This document shows, piece by piece, positions 54,569 through 62,617 of a stretch of 64,000 nt of DNA. Location of the stretch: NCBI RefSeq assembly GCF_026241095.1, contig NZ_JAPFGB010000009.1:186001-250000 (forward strand). The letters are read 5' to 3'. The DNA is from Saccharopolyspora sp. NFXS83 (GTDB lineage: Bacteria; Actinomycetota; Actinomycetes; Mycobacteriales; Pseudonocardiaceae). The notes under the pieces are model-generated. The model had not been told where the DNA came from. It made no database searches and saw only the letters and a list, made by a program, of their open reading frames with translations. Within the stretch, counting starts at the first letter, position 1; every line of letters starts with the position of its first letter. The position numbers and the translations under genes were made by a program.

Positions 54569-55165
54569 GTGGCGCGATCGGTCACGAACGAGGCTCGGCG
54601 AGAGCAGATCGTGCGGGCGGCGATCGACACGATCGCGGAGCTGGGCTACGCCCAGGCGTCGTTCGCGCGGATCACCGAGCGGGCCGGGCTGAGCAGTCCG
54701 CGGATGATCTCGTACCACTTCGCGGGCAAGGACGACCTGATCCGTCAGATCGTGCACGACGTGTTCCAGGCCGGAGCCAGGGTCATCCACGAGCGCACCG
54801 AACGGGAGAGCACCGCCGCCGGACGGCTGCGGGCCTACCTGGAGGCCAACCTGCGGTTCCTGCGGGACCATCCGCGAGACCTGCTGGCGCTGACCGAGAT
54901 CGGGCCGCACCTGCGCACCGAGTCCGGCGAGCGCTACACCGCGACCGGCGCGCAGGAGCTCAGCGTGCGCGGGCTCGAAGCGGTCCTCGCAGCCGGAATC
55001 CGGTCCGGGGAGTTCCGCGAGTTCGAGCCGCGCGCGATGGCGGTGCTCATCCGCAGCGCCGTGGACGCCGCGGCGCAACGGCTCCGCGACGAGCCCGAAT
55101 TCGACTTCGACGGCTACACCCGCGAAGTCGTCACCGCCTTCGACCGCGCGACCAGACGAGAGTGA
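54569..55165 (+). CDS. TetR/AcrR-family transcriptional regulator
   Basis: A 198-residue repressor-type protein. The helix-turn-helix is in the first 50 residues: RREQIVRAAIDTIAELGYAQASFARITERAGLSSPRMISYHFAGKDDLI (read as IVRAAIDTIAELGYAQ, ASFARITERAGLSS and MISYHFAGKDDL). The remaining helical domain binds an unknown ligand. GGGGGTGG before the GTG is a suitable ribosome site. It is followed after 22 bp by a membrane protein gene, so the pair probably forms an operon controlled by this regulator. Confidence 0.9.
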   Translation: MARSVTNEARREQIVRAAIDTIAELGYAQASFARITERAGLSSPRMISYHFAGKDDLIRQIVHDVFQAGARVIHERTERESTAAGRLRAYLEANLRFLRDHPRDLLALTEIGPHLRTESGERYTATGAQELSVRGLEAVLAAGIRSGEFREFEPRAMAVLIRSAVDAAAQRLRDEPEFDFDGYTREVVTAFDRATRRE

Positions 55166-55187
55166 CGTGCTCATGGGGGAGAACGCG

Positions 55188-55844
55188 ATGCGGCGACGAC
55201 CGTGGACCCGCTTGCTGACCGGCGCGATGCTGTACGAACTCATCGGTCCGCTGATCGTCTTCTACGGAGCCCGTGCGCTCGGCGTCGACCAAGTGGTGGC
55301 GTTGCTGCTCGGCTCGGCGCTCTCCCTGGTGGGGGCCGCTCAGCAGATCCGTGCCGAGCGGCGCATCAGCGGAGTGACGATCTTCGTGCTCGCCACGATG
55401 CTGCTGACCGTGCTCATGTCGTTCGTGGCGGGCAGCCCCCGGGTGCTGCTGGTGCGCGATGCCTGGGGCACGGCGGCGCTCGGCCTGTGGCTGCTGGCCA
55501 CCTTGTTCCTGCGGCGGCCGTTCCTCTACGAAGGCACCCGGCTCGTGTCCGATGCCGACCAGCGCGAGACCTGGGAGGCGAGCTGGGAACGCTCCGCGCC
55601 GCTGCGCCGGCTGCTGCGCGTGGGCACCGCGGTGTGCGGATGCGCGTTCCTCGCCGACGCGGCGCTGCGCGTGCTGATGGCGCTCTACCTGCCGATCGAC
55701 GTGGTGCCGCTGCTCGACGACGTGCTGCTGGTCGTCACGCTGCTGGCGCTGGCCGTGGCGATGCGCCGAGGCGGGCGCGCCTACCTGCGCGGACGCGGCC
55801 TCCGGCTCCAAGGGACAGCACTCCACCCGCACCCGCCCACCTGA
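55188..55844 (+). CDS. VC0807-family polytopic membrane protein
   Basis: A 218-residue membrane protein with six hydrophobic stretches (for example GAMLYELIGPLIVFYGA, VTIFVLATMLLTVLMSFVAG, DAWGTAALGLWLLATLFLRRP). The pattern with helices around PRVLLVRDAWGTAALG and RPFLYEGTRLVSDADQ resembles the VC0807 family of unknown function. GGGGGAG 6-8 bases before ATG 55188 supports this start; two upstream starts are in frame. It is co-directional with the TetR gene and may be its target. Three family A repeats follow. Confidence 0.7.
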   Translation: MRRRPWTRLLTGAMLYELIGPLIVFYGARALGVDQVVALLLGSALSLVGAAQQIRAERRISGVTIFVLATMLLTVLMSFVAGSPRVLLVRDAWGTAALGLWLLATLFLRRPFLYEGTRLVSDADQRETWEASWERSAPLRRLLRVGTAVCGCAFLADAALRVLMALYLPIDVVPLLDDVLLVVTLLALAVAMRRGGRAYLRGRGLRLQGTALHPHPPT

Positions 55845-55861
55845 CGCGGTCGCCACGTTGA

Positions 55862-55910
55862 AGTGAGCGGACCGTTCGTCCAAGGGGATGGGATGAACGG
55901 TCCGTTCACT
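55862..55910. repeat. Family A repeat, copy 14 (GGGGATGGGA core)
   Basis: Arms AGTGAGCGGACCGTTCGTCC / GGTCCGTTCACT surround a core CAAGGGGATGGGATGAA. It is the first of three copies in the convergent gap before the DUF2871 gene. Confidence 0.88.
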
Positions 55911-55948
55911 CGTGATCGCCGCGCCGTGCGCTGCTCGCAGGGGGTTGT

Positions 55949-55999
55949 GAGTGAACGGACCGTTTGCCCAACGGGATGGGACGAACGGTCCGTTCACTC
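55949..55999. repeat. Family A repeat, copy 15 (GGGATGGGA core)
   Basis: Left arm GAGTGAACGGACCGTTTG, core CCCAACGGGATGGGACGAACG, shown as CCCAACGGGATGGG then ACGAACG. Right arm GGTCCGTTCACTC. It is the middle copy. Confidence 0.88.
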
Positions 56000-56046
56000 C
56001 GGTAGCAGTGCTGCGAAGTGCGCGGCTCGGGACAGGTGCGTTTTGT

Positions 56047-56097
56047 GAGTGAACGGACCGCTTGTCCAAGGGGATGGGATGAACGGTCCGTTCACTC
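56047..56097. repeat. Family A repeat, copy 16 (GGGGATGGGA core)
   Basis: Left arm GAGTGAACGGACCGCTTG, core TCCAAGGGGATGGGATGAAC, right arm GGTCCGTTCACTC. It ends 17 bp before the DUF2871 stop. Confidence 0.88.
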
Positions 56098-56113
56098 CGG
56101 TAGCGGTGCTGGC

Positions 56114-56536
56114 TCAGCGCCGTTGGGGGTGTCCCGGTGCGAGCAGGGTGCGGTGGATCGCCGTGAACAGGCACACCAGGCCGACGGTCAGCAGGATGTG
56201 GCCGAGCCCCGAGATGCCGGCGAGCGCGGCACCGGTCGGCTCGCCCAGCACGGTCATGGTGCCGTTCACCGCCATGCCGCCGACGGTGACCAGCATCCCG
56301 GCGTTGTAGGTCCAGAAGAACCAGCCGAACCACCTGCTCCGGGACAGCCCGGCGACCCGCTCGAACAGCAGCACCAGCAGGAACACCAGCGTTCCGAGCA
56401 CCAGCAGGTGGGTGTGCAGCACCGACAGCTGCGTGTCGCCGGCGAATTCCTGAGCCTTGGTCAGCTCGCGGAAGTACACCCCGGCCAGCAGGCCGAGCAC
56501 CGCGTAGATCACCGCGGAGAAGTAGCTCTTCCTCAT
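56114..56536 (-). CDS. DUF2871 membrane protein
   Basis: A 140-residue protein with four hydrophobic helices. The sequence has the DUF2871 features YSAVIYA-like start (SYFSAVIYAVLGLLAGVYFRE), LHTHLLVLGTLVFLLVLLFE and GISGLGHILLTVGLVCLFTA. HTHLL and GHILL contain histidines spaced as in heme- or metal-binding helices, although no cofactor is established. It begins 12 bp after the ABC ATPase stop on the same strand, so it is the last gene of that operon. Function is unknown. Confidence 0.82.
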   Translation of the reverse strand: MRKSYFSAVIYAVLGLLAGVYFRELTKAQEFAGDTQLSVLHTHLLVLGTLVFLLVLLFERVAGLSRSRWFGWFFWTYNAGMLVTVGGMAVNGTMTVLGEPTGAALAGISGLGHILLTVGLVCLFTAIHRTLLAPGHPQRR

Positions 56537-56548
56537 GATCGCGTCCCG

Positions 56549-57229
56549 TCAGCTCGCCGCGGGAACGCGGACCCGGCCGTCGAGGACCTCGGCGACCTGG
56601 TCGACCCCGCTGAGGTGGGTGGTGTCGTGGGTGACCAGCACGGTCGCGGTGGCGCGGCGATGGGTCAGGGTGGTGATCAGGTCGATCACGGCGGCCCCGC
56701 GCTCGTGGTCGAGCGCGCTGGTCGGTTCGTCGACGAGCAGCACCGCCGGGTCGTTCATGAGCGCGCGGGCGATGTTGATGCGCTGCCGCTGCCCGCCGGA
56801 GAGCTGGTGCGGCCTGCGGTCCTTCTTGTCCGACAGGCCCACCGCGTCCAGCAGCTCCACCGCGCGGTCCCGCGCGTCCCGCGCCGAACGACCGTCGAGG
56901 TGCGCCATGACCTGCAACTGCTCGGCCGCGGTCAGCGACGCGATCAGGTTCGGCTGCTGGAAGATGATGCCGATCTTCTCCCGCCGCACCGCCGTCATCT
57001 GCGCCTGGTTCATGCCGGTGACGGTGGTGCCGTCCACGACGACCCGGCCGGAGTCGGGGGTGACCAGCGCGGCGGCGACGGCGAGCAGGCTGGACTTGCC
57101 CGAACCGGACGGGCCGATCACGGCCGTCACCGAACCGGCGGGCACGTCCAGGTTCGCCCGGTCCACGGCGGTGAGCCGGGAATCGCCGTCGGGGTAGGTG
57201 AGGGTGATGTCGCGCAACTGCAAACTCAT
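56549..57229 (-). CDS. ABC transporter ATP-binding protein (MacB/LolD type)
   Basis: A 226-residue ATPase. Walker A is GPSGSGKSS (39-47), the Q-loop is IIFQQPNL, the signature is LSGGQRQRINIARAL, Walker B is AVLLVDEPTSALD and the H-switch is VLVTHD. The DRRPHQLSGGQ context places it with the MacB/LolD/FtsE-like group that pairs with FtsX-type permeases. The permease gene lies 23 bp upstream on the same strand. The operon is divergent from a two-component system, a common arrangement for antimicrobial-peptide or lipid export modules (inference). Confidence 0.92.
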   Translation of the reverse strand: MSLQLRDITLTYPDGDSRLTAVDRANLDVPAGSVTAVIGPSGSGKSSLLAVAAALVTPDSGRVVVDGTTVTGMNQAQMTAVRREKIGIIFQQPNLIASLTAAEQLQVMAHLDGRSARDARDRAVELLDAVGLSDKKDRRPHQLSGGQRQRINIARALMNDPAVLLVDEPTSALDHERGAAVIDLITTLTHRRATATVLVTHDTTHLSGVDQVAEVLDGRVRVPAAS

Positions 57230-57252
57230 GACTGGCTCCTGACTCGGGGTGA

Positions 57253-58323
57253 TCAGCGGGTGGACAGGGCGGTCAGCGGATCGACCGCGGTGATGCGCCG
57301 GACCGACAGCGCCGCGCCGAGCGCGCCGAGCACGATCATCACGGCGGCGGGCAGCAGCACGGTGCCGACTTCCAGCACGAACGGGACGGTGCCCACGGCG
57401 ACCGCGCCGATCGCGGCGGCGATGCCGGTGCCGATGGCGGTGCCGCCGACGAGCAGCACCACGGCCTGCCCGAGCGCGTCGCGCAGCAGGTAGCGGGTGG
57501 TGGCGCCGAGCGCCTTGAGCACCGCGATGTCCCCGCTGCGCTGGATGGTCCACACGGTGAAGAAGGCGCCGATGACCAGCGCGGAGATCGCGAACAGGAA
57601 CGCCTGCATCAGTTGCAGCGACCCGTTCTCCGAGCTGTACGAGCTGATCGCTGACAGGGCGCCGGAGGTGGTGGCGGTGCTGGTGTGCAGCTGCGCGTCG
57701 GCCGCCGCGAGGTCGGCGCCGTCGTCGCTGTGGAGCGCGATCACGGTCGCCTTCTGCTCGGTTCCGGGCGACAACCGCTGCCAGTCGGCGAGGCTCGTCC
57801 ACACGACCGGGTTGTGGCTGTAGGAGGCGTCGCCGGACACGGCGGTCACGCGCATTTCCTGGCCCGACACGGTGATGGAGTCCCCGCCGCCGACGTTGAG
57901 GTCTTCGGCGGCCCCTTCGGAGAGCACGACCTCCCCGGGGCCGACGTTCCCGCCTTCGGGCACCAGCGCGGAGCCCCGCTCGACGCCGAAGGTGGCCAGC
58001 GCGGTGCTGTTCGTGCCGGACTGCGCCTTGGCGGTGGCGATGCCCAGCGGGTCCGCGCCGTGCACGCCGGGGACGTCGCGCCACTGCTGCCACTGCTGCC
58101 GGTCCACTTCGGATTCGGTGAAGGTCGGTTCCTGGCCCTCCGACGGCGCGGAGAACACCACGTGGTCGGCGGGCAGGTCGGTGATGGCCGAGGTGCTCTC
58201 CCGGCCCAGGCCCGCGGTCAGGCCGGACAGCAACCCGACGAGCAGGGTCATCAGGATGATGACGGTCCCCATCAGGGCGAACCGCCCCTTCGCGAACCGG
58301 AGGTCTCTGGTGGCGACGAACAC
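57253..58323 (-). CDS. FtsX-like ABC transporter permease
   Basis: A 356-residue MacB/FtsX-type permease. A first helix (GTVIILMTLLVGLLSGLTA) is followed by a large extracytoplasmic domain of about 180 residues and then three helices at the C-terminus with FLFAISALVIGAFFTVWTIQ and RSGDIAVLKALGAT, the conserved FtsX motif (here ALGATTRYLLRDALGQAV). The GTG start at 58323 places the first helix properly; upstream in-frame sequence is low-complexity. It pairs with the ATPase gene 23 bp downstream. Substrate is unknown. Confidence 0.85.
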   Translation of the reverse strand: MFVATRDLRFAKGRFALMGTVIILMTLLVGLLSGLTAGLGRESTSAITDLPADHVVFSAPSEGQEPTFTESEVDRQQWQQWRDVPGVHGADPLGIATAKAQSGTNSTALATFGVERGSALVPEGGNVGPGEVVLSEGAAEDLNVGGGDSITVSGQEMRVTAVSGDASYSHNPVVWTSLADWQRLSPGTEQKATVIALHSDDGADLAAADAQLHTSTATTSGALSAISSYSSENGSLQLMQAFLFAISALVIGAFFTVWTIQRSGDIAVLKALGATTRYLLRDALGQAVVLLVGGTAIGTGIAAAIGAVAVGTVPFVLEVGTVLLPAAVMIVLGALGAALSVRRITAVDPLTALSTR

Positions 58324-58432
58324 GGTCGAGTGCCTTTCTCTGGACGTTCCGGCCGGGTTCCTGCCCGGCACGGCATCAACCCTCGTCCGGAGAGCGCCTC
58401 GGAACATCGCGCCGCGGGTCGGCTTCGCGGTG

Positions 58433-58464
58433 TCGAAAGGTGCGGGCGCGAATCAACCTTTCGA
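58433..58464. promoter_or_regulatory. Inverted repeat TCGAAAGGT-N14-ACCTTTCGA
   Basis: Two nine-base arms pair perfectly around a 14-base centre, located between the divergent ABC permease and kinase genes (41 bp before the kinase start). It is a good candidate for the binding site of the response regulator encoded next, controlling the ABC operon and itself (inference). Confidence 0.55.
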
Positions 58465-58504
58465 TCGATGCACCGCCCTGACCAGGACGTAGCCTGGAAA
58501 AACC

Positions 58505-59707
58505 GTGGACCCCCTGACGCTCACCCGACCGCTGCGCGCGTTGCGCCTGTGCCTGCATCTGCTGATGGCGGGCCTGCTCGTGCTGGCCGCCGTGCACGCC
58601 GTCACCAACGAACTGCCGCGCCCCGCCGCGGTGATCGCCGCCGCCACCGCGCTGGCCGCCGTGTACGCCGCGGGCCCGCTGCTGCCCCGGGTGAGCCGCT
58701 CGAGGTGGGCCGCGGCGGCGTGGCTGGGCCTGCTCGGCGCGGTGTGGCTGGTGCTGCTGTGGCTCACTCCGGACGGCGTGTGGCTGGCGTTCCCGCTGTT
58801 CTTCCTGCAGCTGCACCTGCTGCCGGATCGCTCGGGACTGCCGGTGGTGCTGCTCACGACGGTGTTCGCGATCGCCGGATTCGCCTGGCACCAGGGCGGG
58901 TTCACCCCGGCGGCGGCCCTCGGGCCCGCGCTCGGCGCGGCCGTCGCGGTGGCCGTCGTGCTCGGCTACCAGGCCCTGTACCGGGAGAGCGAGCAGCGCC
59001 GCGAGCTGATCGAGGAGCTCACCGCGGCACGGCACGACCTCGCCGTGGCCGAGCGCTCCGCGGGCGTGCTCGCGGAGCGGGAGCGGCTGGCCAAGGAGAT
59101 CCACGACACCCTCGCGCAAGGCCTCTCCAGCATCCAGCTGCTCCTGCGCGCCGCCGAACGCGCCCTGCCCGACCAGCCCGAACTGGCCGCGGAGCACGTG
59201 CTGCGGGCGCGCGGGGAGGCGCAGGACAACTTGGCGGAGGCCCGGCGCTTCGTGCACGCCCTGACGCCGCCCGACCTGGAAGGCGGGTCGCTCCCGGCTG
59301 CGCTGGAACGGTTGTGCGCCACCACCTCGGCGCATTCCGGGGCCGCGGTCCGGTTCCACCTGGACGGCGAACCGGCCGCGATCCCCACTCCGTTCGAGGT
59401 GGCGCTGCTGCGGATCGCGCAGTCCGCGCTGGCCAACACCGTCCGCCACGCGCGGGCGGAGGCGGCGGAGATGACGCTGACCTACATGGACACCCGCGTC
59501 GCGCTCGATTTGGTGGACGACGGGATCGGATTCGACCCGGCGGCGGAGTCCGGCGCCGGGCGCATCGACGGCGGATTCGGGCTGGCCGCGATGCGGGCGC
59601 GGGCCCGCGCGCTCGGTGGCACGTTGAGCGTGGAGTCCGCGCCGGGGCAGGGCACCGCGCTCGCGGTGAGCTTCCCGCGCAGGCCCGCGACGGAAGGGGA
59701 CGCGTGA
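58505..59707 (+). CDS. DesK/NarX-type sensor histidine kinase
   Basis: A 400-residue kinase with about five hydrophobic segments in the first 155 residues, a coiled region (158-195) and H200 in KEIHDTLAQGLSSIQLLLRA as the HisKA_3 phosphoacceptor. The ATP-binding domain has ALLRIAQSALANTVRHARA and GGFGLAAMRARARALGG. It is divergent from the ABC exporter operon and overlaps the downstream response regulator gene by one base. This arrangement suggests sensing of the molecule exported by the transporter, or of the damage it causes (inference). The GTG at 58505 lies 41 bp after an inverted repeat. Confidence 0.87.
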   Translation: MDPLTLTRPLRALRLCLHLLMAGLLVLAAVHAVTNELPRPAAVIAAATALAAVYAAGPLLPRVSRSRWAAAAWLGLLGAVWLVLLWLTPDGVWLAFPLFFLQLHLLPDRSGLPVVLLTTVFAIAGFAWHQGGFTPAAALGPALGAAVAVAVVLGYQALYRESEQRRELIEELTAARHDLAVAERSAGVLAERERLAKEIHDTLAQGLSSIQLLLRAAERALPDQPELAAEHVLRARGEAQDNLAEARRFVHALTPPDLEGGSLPAALERLCATTSAHSGAAVRFHLDGEPAAIPTPFEVALLRIAQSALANTVRHARAEAAEMTLTYMDTRVALDLVDDGIGFDPAAESGAGRIDGGFGLAAMRARARALGGTLSVESAPGQGTALAVSFPRRPATEGDA

Positions 59708-60339
59708 TGAGCGGGATCATCCGGTTGCTGCTCGCCGACGATCACCCGGTGGTGCGCACCGGCCTGCGCGCCGTGCTCGACACCGAACCGGACTTCGAGG
59801 TGGTCGCCGAGGCCGTCAGCGCCGAACGCGCCGTCGAACTCGCCGCCACCGAACAGGTCGACGTGGTGCTGATGGACCTCCAGTTCGGCGCGGGCATGCA
59901 CGGCTCGGACGCGACCGCCGCCATCACCGCGCTGCCGGACGCGCCCCGCGTGCTGGTGCTGACCACCTATGACACCGACGCCGACATCCTCGCCGCGGTC
60001 GAAGCCGGGGCCACCGGCTACCTGCTCAAGGACGCGCCCCCGGAGGAGCTGGCCGCGGCCGTGCGCACCGCCGCCGCGGGCCAGTCCGCGCTGGCGCCGA
60101 CCATCGCGCACCGCCTGATGGACCGGATGCGCACTCCCGGCACCGTGCTGAGCCGACGCGAGACGGAGGTGCTGGAACTCGTCGCGGACGGCCTGTCGAA
60201 CCAGCGGATCAGCAAGCAGCTGTTCCTCAGCCAGGCCACGGTGAAGTCCCACCTGGTGCACATCTACGGCAAGCTCGGCGTGGACTCCCGCACCGCGGCG
60301 GTGGCCGTGGCCGTCGACCGCGGCCTCATCCGCCGCTAG
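59707..60339 (+). CDS. NarL/LuxR-family response regulator
   Basis: A 210-residue regulator. The receiver begins IRLLLADDHPVVRTGLRAVL, with phosphoacceptor D57 in VVLMDLQFG and Lys in GYLLKDAPPEE. The LuxR domain is LSRRETEVLELVADGLSNQRISKQLFLSQATVKSHL (read as LSRRETEVLELVADGLSN and QRISKQLFLSQATVKSHL). The ATG overlaps the kinase stop by one base, or a GTG at 59704 by four. It is the kinase partner and probable regulator of the divergent ABC operon. Confidence 0.92.
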   Translation: MSGIIRLLLADDHPVVRTGLRAVLDTEPDFEVVAEAVSAERAVELAATEQVDVVLMDLQFGAGMHGSDATAAITALPDAPRVLVLTTYDTDADILAAVEAGATGYLLKDAPPEELAAAVRTAAAGQSALAPTIAHRLMDRMRTPGTVLSRRETEVLELVADGLSNQRISKQLFLSQATVKSHLVHIYGKLGVDSRTAAVAVAVDRGLIRR

Positions 60340-60358
60340 CGCTCGGCGGGACGCCGCG

Positions 60359-60694
60359 TCAAGACGTGGGCGCGACGACGGTCAGCAGCACGACGGCGTC
60401 GCTGACCGCGGTCAGGCCGTGCCGTTCGCGCGGCAGGGCGAGGTGATCACCTTCCACTGCCGCGAGCGAATCGGACTCGGTGGTGAGCCGGACCGAACCC
60501 TGCAGCACCTGCAACGTGGCTTCGCCGGGACTTTCGTGATCGGCGAGCGCGCTGCCCGCGGTGAGCGCGAGCAGCACCTGCCGCAACGCGTGCTCCGATC
60601 CACCGTGGACGGTGCTGGTGGCCCGCCCGGCGCGGGACCGCCGGGCGGCCGAGAGCCGTTCGGCGGCGAGTTCGGTGAGCGAGGTCGTTGCCAA
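60359..60694 (-). CDS. Small cupin-fold protein
   Basis: A 111-residue single-domain cupin. It has a hydrophobic strand pattern with QVLLALTAGSALADHESPGEATLQVLQGSVRLTTESD (read as LLALTAGSALADHES and LQVLQGSVRLT), in which the DHES carries one metal-ligand-like His, and the second cupin motif GDHLALPRERHGLTAV. The TTG start at 60694 has AAGGAG seven bases upstream, the main support for a start that is not ATG. It lies 11 bp after a membrane protein gene of the same strand. Such cupins may protect against oxidative or metal stress; function is unproven. Confidence 0.65.
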   Translation of the reverse strand: MATTSLTELAAERLSAARRSRAGRATSTVHGGSEHALRQVLLALTAGSALADHESPGEATLQVLQGSVRLTTESDSLAAVEGDHLALPRERHGLTAVSDAVVLLTVVAPTS

Positions 60695-60705
60695 CGGTTT
60701 CTCCT

Positions 60706-61128
60706 TCAGGACGTGAGCAGCAGGACGCCGCCGATCAGCAGCGCGACCAGCTTGCCGAACTCCAGGGCGACGTAGCCGAGGTGGGCGGGCGAGCGCGGCG
60801 GGTCCTGCCCGGCGAGCACGGCGTGCGTGCGCCGGGCCAGCACCGGCCGCAGCAGCAGCAACTGCGCCGCCAGCGCCGCCACGGCGAGTCCCGCCGCGAC
60901 GCCGGCGGCGACCGGCGGTGTCCGCGAGGCGAGGCAGCTGAGCAGGACCAGCGCGAACATCAGCTCGACGGCGTTGAGCGCGCGGAACACCAGCCGCCCG
61001 ATGCCCAGCCCGATCGGCACCGTCACGCCGGGCGCGCGGAACTTCAGCGGAGCCTCCACGAACGAGATCGCGAGCACCATGCCGAGCCAGGTGAAGGTCA
61101 CGGCCACCGCGACCGCCCACGCGATCAA
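60706..61128 (-). CDS. Four-helix membrane protein of unknown function
   Basis: A 140-residue membrane protein with four hydrophobic stretches. TTG 61128 overlaps the HTH stop by four bases, which couples translation. The segment AWAVAVAVTFTWLGMVLAISFVEAPLKFRAPGV (read as TFTWLGMVLAISFVEAP and LKFRAPGV) has conserved-looking charges after the second helix. I cannot assign a family. It lies between the HTH regulator and the cupin gene and belongs to the same transcript. Confidence 0.6.
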   Translation of the reverse strand: MIAWAVAVAVTFTWLGMVLAISFVEAPLKFRAPGVTVPIGLGIGRLVFRALNAVELMFALVLLSCLASRTPPVAAGVAAGLAVAALAAQLLLLRPVLARRTHAVLAGQDPPRSPAHLGYVALEFGKLVALLIGGVLLLTS

Positions 61129-61775
61129 CCCCGGTCCTCGGGGGAGAGGTGCGCGACGCACAGGTCGGGTTCCACGAACGCGTCGAGCCGGTCGACGGTC
61201 ACGGGGGCGCCCATCGCCGTCGTGACGCCCTGCATGAGCCCGAGGTGCACGTGGCACACGACCTGCCGCTGCTCCTCGGCGAGTTCGAGGAAGGGGCAGT
61301 GCCGCAGCCCGATCTCCGCGCCCTGCGCGCGCGGCTCGGGCCGGAACCCGAGCTCGTCGAGCAGCCCGGTCAGGTGGCCCACGGCGTCCGGGCGGGTGGG
61401 GCGAGGGGTGTCACCGGCGAGCCGCGCGCCCCAGCGCCGTCCGGCCTCGCCCGCGCTGCGCACCGGGTCCGGGGCCTGCGCGACCTCGTCGACGAGGATG
61501 CCCGCGAGCAGCCGGTACTCGCGCGGCCCGGCCGGGTCCATGCCCGGCTTGGCGCGGAACAGCAGCGGCGGCCGACCGGGACCGGAGCGCCGCGCGTCGA
61601 CGCGCTCGACCTGTCCGGCGCCGACCAGGGCATCCAGGTGGAACCGGACCGTGTTCGGGTGCACCGCGAGCCGGCGCGCGATCGCGTTGATGTCCCACGT
61701 CGTGCGGGATTCCCGGAGCAGCGCCAGCACTTCCTGCCGCCGCCCGGGCGTTCCCGGAGTCGGGTTCCCGCCCAT
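61125..61775 (-). CDS. ArsR/SufR-like winged-helix regulator with C-terminal cysteines
   Basis: A 216-residue regulator. The winged helix (about 12-75) has VLALLRESRTTWDINAIARRLAVHPNTVRFHLDALVGAGQVER (read as LLRESRTTWDINAIARRLAV and HPNTVRFHLDALVG), an ArsR-like domain. The C-terminal domain carries C160, C174 and C206 plus nearby His residues (HCPFLE, VVCHVH, DLCVAHL). The cysteine spacing resembles SufR-type iron-sulfur or metal-sensing regulators, so ligand binding to these residues is plausible but not shown. It is divergent from the DUF2249-cupin gene, and the short dyad between them is a likely operator. Confidence 0.72.
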   Translation of the reverse strand: MGGNPTPGTPGRRQEVLALLRESRTTWDINAIARRLAVHPNTVRFHLDALVGAGQVERVDARRSGPGRPPLLFRAKPGMDPAGPREYRLLAGILVDEVAQAPDPVRSAGEAGRRWGARLAGDTPRPTRPDAVGHLTGLLDELGFRPEPRAQGAEIGLRHCPFLELAEEQRQVVCHVHLGLMQGVTTAMGAPVTVDRLDAFVEPDLCVAHLSPEDRG

Positions 61776-61849
61776 GACGATCTCCTCGCTCGGTGGACGT
61801 GAGCGCGGGCCGGGGAGGCGCCCTGGTTCCGCTGTCGGTCCTGGCCGTA

Positions 61850-61876
61850 GAGTTTATACAATTGATCGTTGTGGAA
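61850..61876. promoter_or_regulatory. AT-rich dyad in the divergent regulator/DUF2249 gap
   Basis: The 119 bp gap contains TTTATACAATTGATCGTTGT, with imperfect arms ACAA/TTGT, in an otherwise GC-rich stretch. It is the obvious promoter and operator candidate for the SufR-like regulator. Confidence 0.4.
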
Positions 61877-61894
61877 ACAGGTCCAGGAGGCCTC

Positions 61895-62491
61895 ATGTCC
61901 GAGCAGGAGCTCGACGTCCGCGCGCTGCCGAAGCCGCAGAAGCACCCCGCGATCTTCGGCGCCTTCACCGCGCTCGCCCCCGGCGAGACGTTCGTCCTGG
62001 TCAACGACCACGACCCGAAGCCCCTTCGCGGTGAGTTCGAAGCGGACTTCCCCGGCGGCTTCAGCTGGGAGTACGTGGCCGAAGGCCCGCAGCAGTGGCG
62101 CGTCCGCATCGGCAGGCTGCACTCGACGCCGCTGCCCCGGATCCTCTGCGACACCGGCGAACTGGGCGGCGACCCCGACGCGGCGGGGGCGGTGTGGGCG
62201 TTGCCGGTCCGCGAGCGAGACCTGGACTCCAACGTCATCCAGCTGCCCGCGGGCGAGAAGATCGACGCGCACGCGGGGCCGGACCTGGACGTGCTGATCC
62301 ACGTGCTGCACGGAACGGGAACGCTGCGCACCGAAGGCGGCGACGTCGACCTCGCCCCCGGCGTGCTGCTCTGGCTGCCGAAGCGCTCGCGCCGCGAGTT
62401 CCTCGCCGGGGAGTCCGGGCTCCGCTACCTGACGGTCCACCAGCGCCGCAAAGCCCTCACCATCGAAGGGCTCACCCACTCCGACCGCTGA
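61895..62491 (+). CDS. DUF2249-cupin fusion protein
   Basis: A 198-residue soluble protein. The N-terminal half is DUF2249-like, with LDVRALPKPQKHPAIFGAFTALAPGETFVLVNDHDPKPLRGEFE (read as LDVRALPKPQKHPAIF and FVLVNDHDPKPL) and GGFSWEYVAEGPQQWRVRIG. The C-terminal part is a cupin with HVLHGTGTLRTEGGDVDLAPGVLLWLPKRSRREFLA (read as HVLHGTGTLRTEGGD and LLWLPKRSRREF). CAGGAGG four bases before ATG 61895 supports the start. DUF2249 proteins often accompany nitrosative or anaerobic stress functions, but the role here is unknown. Confidence 0.82.
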   Translation: MSEQELDVRALPKPQKHPAIFGAFTALAPGETFVLVNDHDPKPLRGEFEADFPGGFSWEYVAEGPQQWRVRIGRLHSTPLPRILCDTGELGGDPDAAGAVWALPVRERDLDSNVIQLPAGEKIDAHAGPDLDVLIHVLHGTGTLRTEGGDVDLAPGVLLWLPKRSRREFLAGESGLRYLTVHQRRKALTIEGLTHSDR

Positions 62492-62617
62492 TCCGGGCGC
62501 GGTCCGTCGGTGAGCGCAGGAGTGGTCGACCTCGGATCAACGGCGAACAAGAAGTGAGAACCACCCGCGTTCAACGGTGCGGGAGCGGAACGCGGCGACG
62601 CCGAGCGTCGAAATCGG

